Of a stretch of DNA of 64,000 bases, positions 55,797-64,000 are shown piece by piece; within the stretch, counting starts at the first letter, position 1; each line of letters opens with the position of its first letter. The stretch is from Heloderma charlesbogerti (Eukaryota; Chordata; Lepidosauria; Squamata; Helodermatidae), in assembly GCA_026122225.1 (NCBI GenBank), contig JANEZZ010001570.1, positions 3,286,001 through 3,350,000 on the forward strand, given 5' to 3'. Below the pieces are notes generated by a model that had not been told where the DNA came from, made no database searches, and worked only from the letters and a program-made list of their open reading frames with translations. The translations under genes were made by a program, and so were the position numbers.

Positions 55797-55886
55797 GCTG
55801 CAACCCTATACACACCTATCTGGAAGTAAGTCTCTTTGAAGTCACCTAGACTTACTTCGGAGTAGGTTTGTATAGGATTGCACCAT
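55797..55886. repeat. Palindromic family A copy
   Basis: GGCTGCAACCCTATACACAC, CTGGAAGTAAGTCTCTTTG, ACTTACTTCGGAGTAGGTTT, GTATAGGATTGCACC. Confidence 0.75.
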
Positions 55887-56139
55887 ATAACTTCAGCTGA
55901 TTAATACGTGGAAACCAATTTTAATTGGTGAAACTAAGAATTAAGGATATACTTAAGCAATTTGGGACCTGGTTTGTCACTTAAAGAGTGAATGAAAGAA
56001 AAAATATATTAAAGATAAAACTTCCTTCTAATCACAAGGGATAGTTTTCTTTTGTTAAATTGCGCTGTTATTCCATCAATATCTTAAAAGGCACTGATAT
56101 TGAGGTTGAGGGGTTGATAATATGCACTTTCATTTAAGA

Positions 56140-56233
56140 TACAATGATTAATCAATCAGTTAATCAGATTCATCGAAAGGTTGATTATGATTAATTATGA
56201 TTAATTATTTATTAATTATTGTAATTAATCAAC
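56140..56233. repeat. AT-rich TTAATCA/TGATTAA repeat
   Basis: GATTAATCAATCAGTTAATC, TGATTATGATTAATTATGAT, TTAATTATTGTAATTAATC: repeated, partly palindromic words just before the family C element. Confidence 0.6.
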
Positions 56234-56236
56234 TAA

Positions 56237-56416
56237 GGGCGCAATCCTATGCAGATAGGCAGCCGCCTCCGAACTCGGAGGTGAATGCCTATACAGTGCA
56301 GGGCAGGAAAAGCACGGAGGGGATCTCCGAGTGAGCACAGGGTCCAAGGTGGTTCCCGGAAACCGACACATCCTATAGCTGTCTAGCTGCTGACTAGCAG
56401 CCATAGGATTGCTCCC
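56237..56416. mobile_element. Harbinger-like family C element, 180 bp, TAA target duplication
   Basis: GGGCGCAATCCTATGCAGAT, AGGCAGCCGCCTCCGAAC on the left; GCTGTCTAGCTGCTGACTAG, CAGCCATAGGATTGCTCCC on the right. Flanked by TAA at 56234-56236 and 56417-56419. Confidence 0.8.
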
Positions 56417-56419
56417 TAA

Positions 56420-56489
56420 GGGTGCAACCCTATGCATGTTTGGACAGAAAAAGTCCCACAACTCCCAGCATTCCTGAGCCATTGTGCCC
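56420..56489. mobile_element. Family B MITE, internally deleted, abutting family C
   Basis: GGGTGCAACCCTATGCATG, TTTGGACAGAAAAAGTCCC, ACAACTCCCAGCATTCC, then ATTGTGCCC and TAG. It uses the TAA at 56417-56419 as its own left flank. Confidence 0.7.
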
Positions 56490-56589
56490 TAGAATTACCT
56501 TGATTGGTTTTCAATCCTGCTTGAAATGCATGTTGTAGTGTGACTATAACCTGTGCTATTCTGAAAACCTGAATGAGAGTGAATGTATT
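56490..56589. other. No gene seen
   Basis: Short spacer. Confidence 0.4.
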
Positions 56590-57160
56590 TTGTCCTTAGT
56601 ATTAGAAGTTTGTTTATTTATGTATTAAGTCTCTTATAAAACAAATTTCTGAAGGCATTTTACAATTTAAAACTTCACAGTAATAATGATATCAATATAG
56701 CCCCAATAAAATAATCAGCAATATTAAATTAATATGAAATTAATAAATATGCCAAACAGCATCAAATAGAATATGAGGTACAAGAAGCAAAACCATATCA
56801 CCAGAACTAAAAATATAAACACAAAAAGTAGTAAAATAATTTAAAATAGACTGGGACAATGGGAAAGTCTCAGCCTGGTACTGAAAAGATAGAAATGAGG
56901 ACGACACATGAGCTGCTTACCTTGGGAGGGCATTCCAGAGCCGGAGGACACCACCAAAAAAGGCCCTTTCTCTTGTTGCCCCCTCCAAGCCTCAGATTGA
57001 GAGGACACTTGAAGAAGGGCTTCCTTAGATGACCCTAACGTATGAGCAGGTACAGGAGGAGGCATACCATCAGGTAGTGAGGTGCTGTATTAATTTTACC
57101 ATGTTATAGTCAAACTGAACTCTAAAACTTAGAGTTGAAATAATGTGGCCTAAATTATTG
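56590..57160 (-). mobile_element. L2/L3-type LINE 3' fragment (minus)
   Basis: On the plus strand TTGTTTATTTATGTATTAAG, TCTGAAGGCATTTTACAATT (tail), and GGCATTCCAGAGCCGGAGGA, AAAAGGCCCTTTCTCTTGTT further in, the complement of a common reptile LINE 3' UTR. Confidence 0.55.
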
Positions 57161-57247
57161 ACAACTACCTTAAGTCCCCCCCCCCCTTCATGGATCACTG
57201 CCTTGTTGTGGCGAAGGGGCTTGCGTAACTCAGTGAAGCCATAAGCT

Positions 57248-57565
57248 ATGCCATGCAGGGCCACCCAAGACGGACAGGTCATGGAGGAGAGTTCTGACAA
57301 AATGTGGTCCACTGGAGAAGAAAATGGCAACCCACTCCAGTATTCTTGCCAGGAAAACCCCATGGAACGTATCACAAGGCTAAAAGAGATGATGCCAGAA
57401 GATGAGCCCCTCAGGTCAGAAGGTGTCCAATATACTACTGGGGAAGAGCAGAGGGAATTTCCAAGTAGCGCCAGAAACAGTGAAGCGGCTGGGCCAAAGC
57501 CGAAAGGACACTCAGCTGTGGATGTGTCTGGTGGTGAAAAGAAAGTCCGATGCTGTAAAGAATAG
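57248..57565 (+). CDS. BovB upstream ORF1-like reading frame
   Basis: A 105-residue frame in the 5' part of BovB with the motif ENGNPLQYSCQENPMERIT, a stretch conserved in BovB copies. Its role is not established; some RTE elements carry a short ORF1. It could also be an untranslated leader. It lies 30 bp before the main ORF. Confidence 0.45.
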   Translation: MPCRATQDGQVMEESSDKMWSTGEENGNPLQYSCQENPMERITRLKEMMPEDEPLRSEGVQYTTGEEQREFPSSARNSEAAGPKPKGHSAVDVSGGEKKVRCCKE

Positions 57566-57594
57566 TATTGTTTAGGAACTGAAATGTAATATCA

Positions 57595-59112
57595 ATGAAT
57601 CAAGGTAAGCTGGAGGTGGTCAAACATGAGATGGCAAGATTGAACATCGACATCTTGGGAATCAGCGAACTAAAATGGACAGGCATGGGGAAATTTAATT
57701 CAGGTGCCCATTATATCTACTACTGTGGGCAAGAATCCCTTAGAAGAAATGAAGTAGCACTCATAGTCAACAAAAGGGTGGGAAAAGCAGTACTGGGGTA
57801 CAATCTCAAAAACGATAGAATGATCTCAATACGAATCCAAGGCAAACCATTCAACATCACAGTAATTCAAGTCTATGCCCCAACCACTGAGGCTGAAGAA
57901 TCTGAGGTTGATCAGTTCTACGAAGACCTACAACACCTTCTAGAACTAACACCAAAAAAAGATGTCCTTTTCATCATAGGGGATTGGAATACCAAAGTAG
58001 GAAGTCAAGAAATCACCGGGAAAACAGGCAAGCATGGCCTTGGTGTACAAAATGAAGCAGGACAAAGGCTAATAGAGTTTTGCCAAGAGAACACACTGAT
58101 CATAGCAAACACTCTTTTCCAACAGCACAAGAGGCGACTCTACACATGGACATCACCAGATGGTCAATATCGAAATCAGATTGATTACCAAAGGTGGAGA
58201 AGCTCTATACAGGCAGTAAAAACAAGACCTGGAGCTGACTGTGGCTCAGATCATGAGCTGCTTCTTGCAAAATTTCGGCTTAAATTGAAGAACATAGGGG
58301 AAACCACTAAACCATTCAGGTATGACCTAAATCATATCCCTTATGAATATACAGTGGAGGTGAGGAATAGATTTAAGGGATTAGACCTGATAGACAGAGT
58401 GCCTGAGGAACTATTGACGGAGGTCCGTAACATTGTTCAGGAGGCCGCAACTCAATCCAACCCAAAGAAAAAGAAATGCAAGAAAGCAAAGTGGCTGTCT
58501 GAGGAGGCTTTACAAGTAGCTGAGGAAAGAAGGGAAGAGAAAAGCAAAGGAAAAAGGGGAAGATATATCCAACCGAATGCAGAGTTCCAGAGAATAGCAA
58601 GGAGAGACAAGAAGGCCTTCTTAAATGAACAATGCCAAGAAATTGAGGAAAACAACAGAATGGGAAAGACTAGAGACCTTTTCCAGAAAATCGGAAATCT
58701 CAAGGGAACGTTTTGTGCAAAGACAGGCATGATAAAGGACAAAGAAGGCAGGGACCTAACAGAAGCAGATGAGATTAAGAAGAGGTGGAAAGAATATACA
58801 GAAGAATTATACAGGAAAGATCTGAATGTCCCTGATAGCCATGATAGTGTGGTCACTGAACTTGAGCCGGACATCCTAGAGAGTGAAGTCAAGTGGGCCT
58901 TAGGAAGCATTGCTAACAACAAAGCTAGCGGAGATGACAGTATTCCAGCTGAGCTCAACAGTGGTGACAAGACTGGAAAAGGTCAGTTTACATTCCAACT
59001 CCAAAGAAGGGCAATGCCAAAGAGTGTTCAAACTACCGTACAATTGCGCTCATTTCGCATGCCAGCAAGGTTATACTCAAAATCCTACAAGCTAGGCTTC
59101 AGCAGTATGTGA
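57595..59112 (+). pseudogene. BovB ORF2: endonuclease domain and start of reverse transcriptase
   Basis: An open frame of 505 codons. The apurinic-type endonuclease covers about residues 1-230: GISELKWTG (catalytic Glu near 25), GDWNTKVG (130-137) and GSDHELL (218-224, Asp-His pair) are present. At residue 199, IDYQRWRSS lacks a few residues that I recall as IDYILCSQRW in the family, an in-frame 12-base loss. Lys-rich linker and the palm entry (SEVKWALGSIANNKASGDDS) follow. After SIPAEL the family's next 25 or so residues are missing and the frame shifts (near 58960-58985), so the last 45 residues are out of frame. The true frame probably begins slightly upstream (WNVISMNQ). Confidence 0.85.
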
Positions 59113-60300
59113 ACCTAGAACTACCGGAAGTACAAGCTGGGTTTTGAAGAGGCAGAGGAACTAGACATCAAATCGCCAACATTCGCTGCATCATGGAGAA
59201 AGCAAGAGAATTCCAGAAAAAGTCTATTTCTGCTTCATTGACTATGCTAAAGCCTTTGATTGTGTGGATCACAACAAACTCTGGCAAATTCTTAAAGAGA
59301 TGGGAGTACCAGACCACCTTACCTGTCTCCTGAGAAACCTGTACGAGGGTCAAGAAGCAACAGTAAGAACCAGACATGGAACAACCGATTGGTTCAAAAT
59401 TGGGAAAGGAGTACGACAAGGCTGCATATTGTCGCCCTGCTTATTTAACTTATATGCAGAGTACATCATGAGAAATGCCGGGTTGGATGAATCACAGGTC
59501 AGAATTAAGATTGCCGGGAGAATTATCAGCAACCTCAGATACACAGACGATACCACCCTAATGGCAGAAAGCAAAGAGGATCTAAAGAGCCTCTTGTTGA
59601 GGGTGAAAGAGGAGAGTGCAAAAGCTGGTTTGAAACTCAACATTAAAAAAACTAAGATCATGGCATCTGGCCCCATCACTTCCTGGCATATAGAAGGGGA
59701 AGAAATGGAAGCAGCGACAGATTTTATTTTTGGGGGCTCCAAGATCACTGCAGACGGTGACTGTAGCCATGAAATTAAAAGACGCTTGCTCCTTAGGAGA
59801 AAAGCTATGGCAAACCTAGACAGCATAGTAAGAAGCAGAGACATCAGCTTGCCAACAAAGGTCCGTATAATCAAAGCTATGGTTTTCCCAGTAGTAATGT
59901 ATGGTTGTGAGAGCTGGACTATAAGGAAGGCTGAGTGCAGGAGAATTGATGCTTTCGAACTGTAGTGCTGGAGAAGACTCTTACAAGTCCCCTGGACTGC
60001 AAGGAGGTCAAATCAGTCCATCCTAAAGGAAATGAACCCTGAGTGCTCATTGGAAGGACAGATACTGAAGCTGAAGCTCAACTATTTTGGCCACCTAATG
60101 CGAAGAGAAAACTCCCTGGAAAAGACCCTGATGCTGGGAAAGATTGAAGGCAAAAAGAGAAGGGGATGGCAGAGGATGAGATGGCTAGATAGCATCACCG
60201 ATGCAATGAATATGAACTTGAGCACACTCCGGGAGAGAGCGGAGGACAGGAAGGCCTGGCGTGCTATGGTCCATGGGGTCACGAAGAGTCAGACATGACT
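59113..60300 (+). pseudogene. BovB ORF2: reverse transcriptase and C-terminal domain, broken
   Basis: Continues the protein after the frameshift: VQAGF then a stop TGA at 59145-59147 in place of Arg, a single-base frameshift near 59220, motif A FIDYAKAFDC, GKGVRQGCILSPCLFNLY, catalytic YTDD (59540-59551, where the family usually has YADD), SWHIEGEEMEAATDF, and GCESWTIRKAECRRIDAFEL ended by TAG at 59963-59965 (Trp expected). The tail LQVPWTARRSNQSILKE and RMRWLDSITDAMNMNLS remains readable to 60298. It cannot make a working enzyme. Confidence 0.85.
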
Positions 60301-60315
60301 TAACGACTGAACAAC

Positions 60316-60405
60316 CTTAAGTCCCATTTATTTCAGTAAGTCTACTTTAGGTATGTCTAAGTCTGGGTCCAACCCTATGTTCCTATGAGAATTCAATGTC
60401 CATAG
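60316..60405. repeat. Family D right half, split by BovB
   Basis: TAAGTCCCATTTATTTCAGT, AAGTCTACTTTAGGTATGTC, TGGGTCCAACCCTATG continue the half-palindrome whose left part ends at BovB. Confidence 0.55.
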
Positions 60406-61669
60406 CAAAATGAATAATTTCATTAGTCTGTATTTCAGCAAATAGTATAAGACAGTTCCAACGTATTTTGAATATTTCCCCATTGGGAAAGAGGAAACAG
60501 TCTCATTCACTGCCTTTTTTCAAAGGCTTCTGTCAGCAGTTGGTAAGCAAGAAGATATCACATTCGGCCTCTTGTCCTTTTGAGTATTGGATACCTTTAA
60601 TAAGAAAATCCATGTCATAACAAATCTTGTCCCATGGGGAAAAGTGACCTTATATAAAACTATAAATGTCAAATTCTGGCAAGATTTTCTTTTGAGTTCT
60701 TGCTGGGGAAAAGAGAGCACTATTTCATGTATTAGACATCAGGGGAGAAGGCACCGGCAGCCTTTTTAACTTAAAACTAAAGGTGACAGTGAAGTGGTAG
60801 CTCCTGTAACCATCTCTCCCTACTAGACAGCCATGTCTGACTTCTATTTTCTACAAGGAAGGACACCCAGAGAGAAATACACATGAAACAATATTAAATC
60901 AGAATGCAAGGTCCACATCTGTTTTGCAGGAAAGATCCACCAGTACCCCTAAAGGCAAAGACAGACAGACTTTCTGAAGTGGGGCAAAAGTAGATATTTG
61001 CACATATGTTCTGCTGCATTTCAGGGCATTTGTTTTCAGGCAGAGAATGGGTATTCAAGTCACTTCTTCCAAACCAGGGGAGGATCTATATGGAAATGGA
61101 ATGAGAATCGCTTTCTGGTTATATCCGCATTTTCTTGAAATTGCTTTGGCCCATCAGGGGAACATGAAGGGGGGAAAGCAGAGCATACAGCACCTAAAAC
61201 CCGCTTTCACGGGTCACGTGAAGGTGCTTCTCATTCCAGCTAGGTGGGGTAGAACTAAACGTCATCAACCCCATCAACCGTACTCTGTGAATGAGAGAGG
61301 GTTGTTCACTGCCCCTGTCCACAATTCCCCCTGCATGACTGTGTGTGTGGGAAGGAGGAGGAAGCTTTCCTGCAGAAACAAGAGTTTGGGGCTGGGGAAG
61401 CAGAGGCTAGCAGAGAGAGGCAACTCCAGCCCTTTCCTTCTGTGCAGGACATCGGTCCCTGGGCTACCTATTCACAATATGTTGTGAACAATAAAGAATA
61501 CAGAGACAGGAAGGTAGGGGGTGGCCAGTACCAGGAGCCTTCAGTAGTGGTATTTCACAGTAGCGTTACTGTGATCTGCTGAAAAGTTAACAATAAAGGG
61601 AGCAGAAGGAGAAGGGGTGGCCAGTCCAGGAGCCCCCCCACACACACTTTAGTTCTGTGTGGCTCACTC
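60406..61669. other. No gene seen
   Basis: Intergenic. Open frames at 61047-61582 show no family features. Confidence 0.4.
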
Positions 61670-61670
61670 C

Positions 61671-61825
61671 TGTGTGTGTGTCTACTTGGAAGTAAACCTC
61701 ATGCTGTTCAAGGGAGGCAGTGTGCCTGAGTTTTGCAGCCACACAGTGTCATCCTGTGCCTTTTTACTCAGGAGTAAATCCCATTGTATTCAGTGAGACT
61801 TACTCCTTGGGAAGAGTGCAGGGAA
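61671..61825. repeat. Two family A copies
   Basis: GTGTGTCTACTTGGAAGTAA, then TCATCCTGTGCCTTTTTACT, CAGGAGTAAATCCCATTGTA, GAGACTTACTCCTTGGG. Confidence 0.65.
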
Positions 61826-62190
61826 TCTCAGCCTTGCTCTGTCCGCATTCCCTTTCCATGGCTGGAACTTTATATACCATGAACCTCCCCCACCCCCCAT
61901 TTTTCTGCATAGCCTGAGATTGCTGGGCATGTTTGATGTTGCCCAGTCTCATACCAGGATCATATTTGAACTTAACTGACTGGAGGCTGATTGGGGGAGG
62001 ACAGGAAGTGCTGAAAAGAAGCTCAGTTGGTGTCTCCCCCCCCCACATATAAGCTGCCTCTCCCCTTTGGCAAGAGTTGCTGCTCAGCAAACAAGAGAGG
62101 CTTGTTTTCCACCCTGTCCAGGCTCTCCCCTGCTACTGCGCTCTGAAATAAGGCTACATACTGTGAATCATGAAAGCTACTACTGCACAA
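61826..62190. other. No gene seen
   Basis: Short C-run (62037-62044). Confidence 0.4.
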
Positions 62191-62194
62191 CTGT

Positions 62195-62395
62195 GAAGGC
62201 TAGAAACAGCGCTATAGCACTTTCATGAATTGGAAAGGCAGGCTAGTTACTCTGGTGAAAGCAACAACTGTGCAGTTCTGAAACCTCACTATAGCACTTT
62301 CATGAATGGGAAAGGCAGGCTAGTTTGACTGGCTAAAGCAACTACTTCACTATCCTGACTCCTCCAAAATGGGCAACTGCAATATTCTGAATGGG
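62195..62395. repeat. Minisatellite, unit about 77 bp, 2.5 copies
   Basis: CTATAGCACTTTCATGAATT, GGAAAGGCAGGCTAGTT recur 77 bp apart (62212 and 62289), with a third partial unit ending GAATGGGAAACAC. Confidence 0.75.
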
Positions 62396-63760
62396 AAACA
62401 CAACCTGCAGACAGTGTGCCCTACTGCCAATGGGGAAAAAGAGTGAATGGGGGCGGGGAGGAGTGGCCCCACCCCTTGACCATATCACTGCTAGGTCACA
62501 GCCACGTCACAGAGGTATGCCCAAGATTTAATGAGGGGGGACAGGGCACACTGCAGCAGAATCGCCTGGGAGCCACTTTCAGTTAAAAAAAAAAACCAAC
62601 AACTATGGACTAAAAAGACTTTCCAAAAAGTCAGTCTTTTCAAGAGGGAAGCTGCTGGTTGTCTGTGGATTGGCAACAGCTTCAGCTGTCACAAACGACC
62701 CTGATGTGCCCTCCGTCCACATTAAATCAGCCATGGAGATTGGCTCTTGGAACGTCTGTCGGTCTTCACCCTAAGTCTAACTACATGTAGTTCCTATTCT
62801 GCTCCAAGTACAATGAGACTTAAAGCACAATACTTACGTTCCTCCACATAAAGCACCATGTACCATGGTATAATAACAACAACAACAACATATGTTATGG
62901 TACATTATAATAATTAGTAAGATACATAGCTCTTCATAGAAGCAGCCGAATTGATAGGTAATGTCAACTGAGACACCAGGTGGCAGTATTTCCATTGTTC
63001 TAGCAGAGAGAGAGAGAGAGAAAGTACTTGCAATGACACATGAAGCATTCATCTCCCTTTGATAAAAGGGCATCACGATGGTTTCCAGAATAATTACAAT
63101 AAAGCCTAATAACAAAACGTATTTTCCCCTTCATACCATTATCTATCAGTAATGTCTTCTTCCTTTTGTAATTTCAGAACAATACACTATCAATTAGCTT
63201 TTTTAAAACACAGTCTGTCTAATCAATTTTTCTAAGATACAAAAGCCTCACATATCAAGCATGTGGTCACAAAACATCAATTGTTCAGAGAAAACAGGCA
63301 CAAAATAAAACACAAGGCATTAAATAAATTAATAAAGTAAACAACTTAAGGATAACTTAATATCAAATAAAATCACATAAAGATCAAACAAAAGTGCTAC
63401 TATTTTCACATGTTAAAGTTACAAAAGCAATCTGTTAAGTTTCAAAGGTTCTGTTATAAAGGTACATAGGGCAGCTTCATCAAGACACTAAATTGTGAGA
63501 CAGTATTACGTCTGGTAGAATGCAGTCCCAAAGACCCTTCCCAGATTTCACCACACTGGTCTATACATTCTGAAGACAAATTGTTCAAATCCAACCATAA
63601 AACACACCATATTGTTGCCCCATTGCATTGGGCAGTTATTTCTTGTGGCTATCATTTGCTAAAAAGACACATATATTGAATGCTATTTGGACTTGTCTGC
63701 TGATATCAGAAATGTTAGAGAAATCAGGAGTTCAGTGAATGTAATACCTACATTGTCTGG
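62396..63760. other. No gene; short GA run
   Basis: (GA)n at 63003-63021 and an ACCAGGTGGCAGTATT motif near 62974. Nothing else is recognised. Confidence 0.4.
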
Positions 63761-63761
63761 A

Positions 63762-63810
63762 GCAGGGGTGGGCAGAAAGTAGACCTCCAGATGTTGTCGA
63801 CTTCAACTCA
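63762..63810. mobile_element. hAT-like MITE, left half
   Basis: CAGGGGTGGGCAGAAAGTAG, ACCTCCAGATGTTGTCGAC, TTCAACTC: the left arm of the element at 3203, then unrelated sequence. Confidence 0.7.
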
Positions 63811-64000
63811 AAATCCATTCCATCTGTGTTTCGTGGATTGTCAAGTGCCTTTCATTCCATTGTCCACTCATTGATAGAATCAGATTTGTTCCAATTTCCC
63901 AAATTTGCATTTGCACAAATTCGCTCCTGAGAAAATCCACAAATGCCCCCAAAATGCACGAATCCCGCTCAGCACGCTTTTTCATGCTTTAGCCTATGGA
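63811..64000. other. Possible palindromic element cut by the window end
   Basis: CCAAATTTGCATTTGCACAA, ATTCGCTCCTGAG, GCACGAATCCCGC; too little is visible to classify. Confidence 0.25.

Larger units (their letters stand above)
57179..60314 (+). mobile_element. BovB (RTE) LINE, nearly full length, 12-bp target duplication
   Basis: The element runs from the C-rich start and ATGGATCACTGCCTTGTTGT (57190) to the characteristic end GTCACGAAGAGTCAGACATG, ACTTAACGACTGAACAAC. It is flanked by ACCTTAAGTCCC at 57167-57178 and 60314-60325. Roughly 3.1 kb long, close to the full BovB length. BovB is known for horizontal transfer between squamates, ruminants and other animals. The insertion sits in the middle of a family D palindrome, whose right half resumes at 60316. 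Confidence 0.93.

Noticed and set aside
57248..60300. Host gene for a 505-residue nuclease-like protein
   Set aside because: Sequence is BovB ORF2 with its ends and target duplication.

Overview
This is non-coding-rich vertebrate nuclear DNA, most likely from a squamate reptile (lizard or snake). The lineage call rests on the mix of mobile elements: a nearly complete BovB (RTE) LINE, a SINE of the Sauria type with a BovB-like tail, CR1 and L2 LINEs, a CORE/MIR-like SINE, and many short palindromic DNA transposons. No species can be named from the sequence alone.

The only host coding sequence I can support is the first coding exon of ANOS1 (KAL1, anosmin-1), on the minus strand at 23711-23929. 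It has a signal peptide, a strong Kozak start and a clean splice donor, and it lies inside a CpG island of about 1.7 kb (roughly 23.1-24.8 kb) that also holds the promoter (GC boxes and an inverted CCAAT box at 24.2 kb). Positions 1-23710 are therefore read as the start of ANOS1 intron 1, and 24.8-64 kb as upstream intergenic DNA. I found no second exon and no neighbouring gene.

Region by region: 1-10.8 kb has hAT-like miniature elements (3.2 and 4.1 kb), a tRNA-derived SINE and simple repeats. 10.8-13.7 kb is a 5'-truncated, frameshifted CR1 LINE on the minus strand. 13.9-19.4 kb has several L2-type 3' tails, an inverted 101-bp duplication and a Harbinger-like palindromic element. 23-24.8 kb is the ANOS1 island, which carries GC-rich versions of a repeat common elsewhere in the window. 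25-33.6 kb is dominated by palindromic miniature elements. 34.8-36.7 kb is a decayed L2 LINE (minus). 38.6-41.7 kb has a CORE-SINE and small DNA elements. 47.8-50.2 kb is a nested cluster: two Harbinger-like elements, a 687-bp hAT-like element built of alternating perfect palindromes, and a CR1 interrupted by another DNA element. 51.8-52.1 kb is a full Sauria-type SINE with target-site duplication. 56.2-60.3 kb has abutting Harbinger-like elements, an L2-like fragment and the BovB LINE.

The strongest structural signals are the target-site duplications visible by eye: 8-bp perfect copies around hAT-like elements at 3203, 40060 and 48381, 3-bp TAA/TTA copies around families sharing the end GGGTGCAATCCTATG, 12 bp around BovB and 13 bp around the Sauria SINE. 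Family names are assigned from remembered hallmarks and were not checked against a repeat library.
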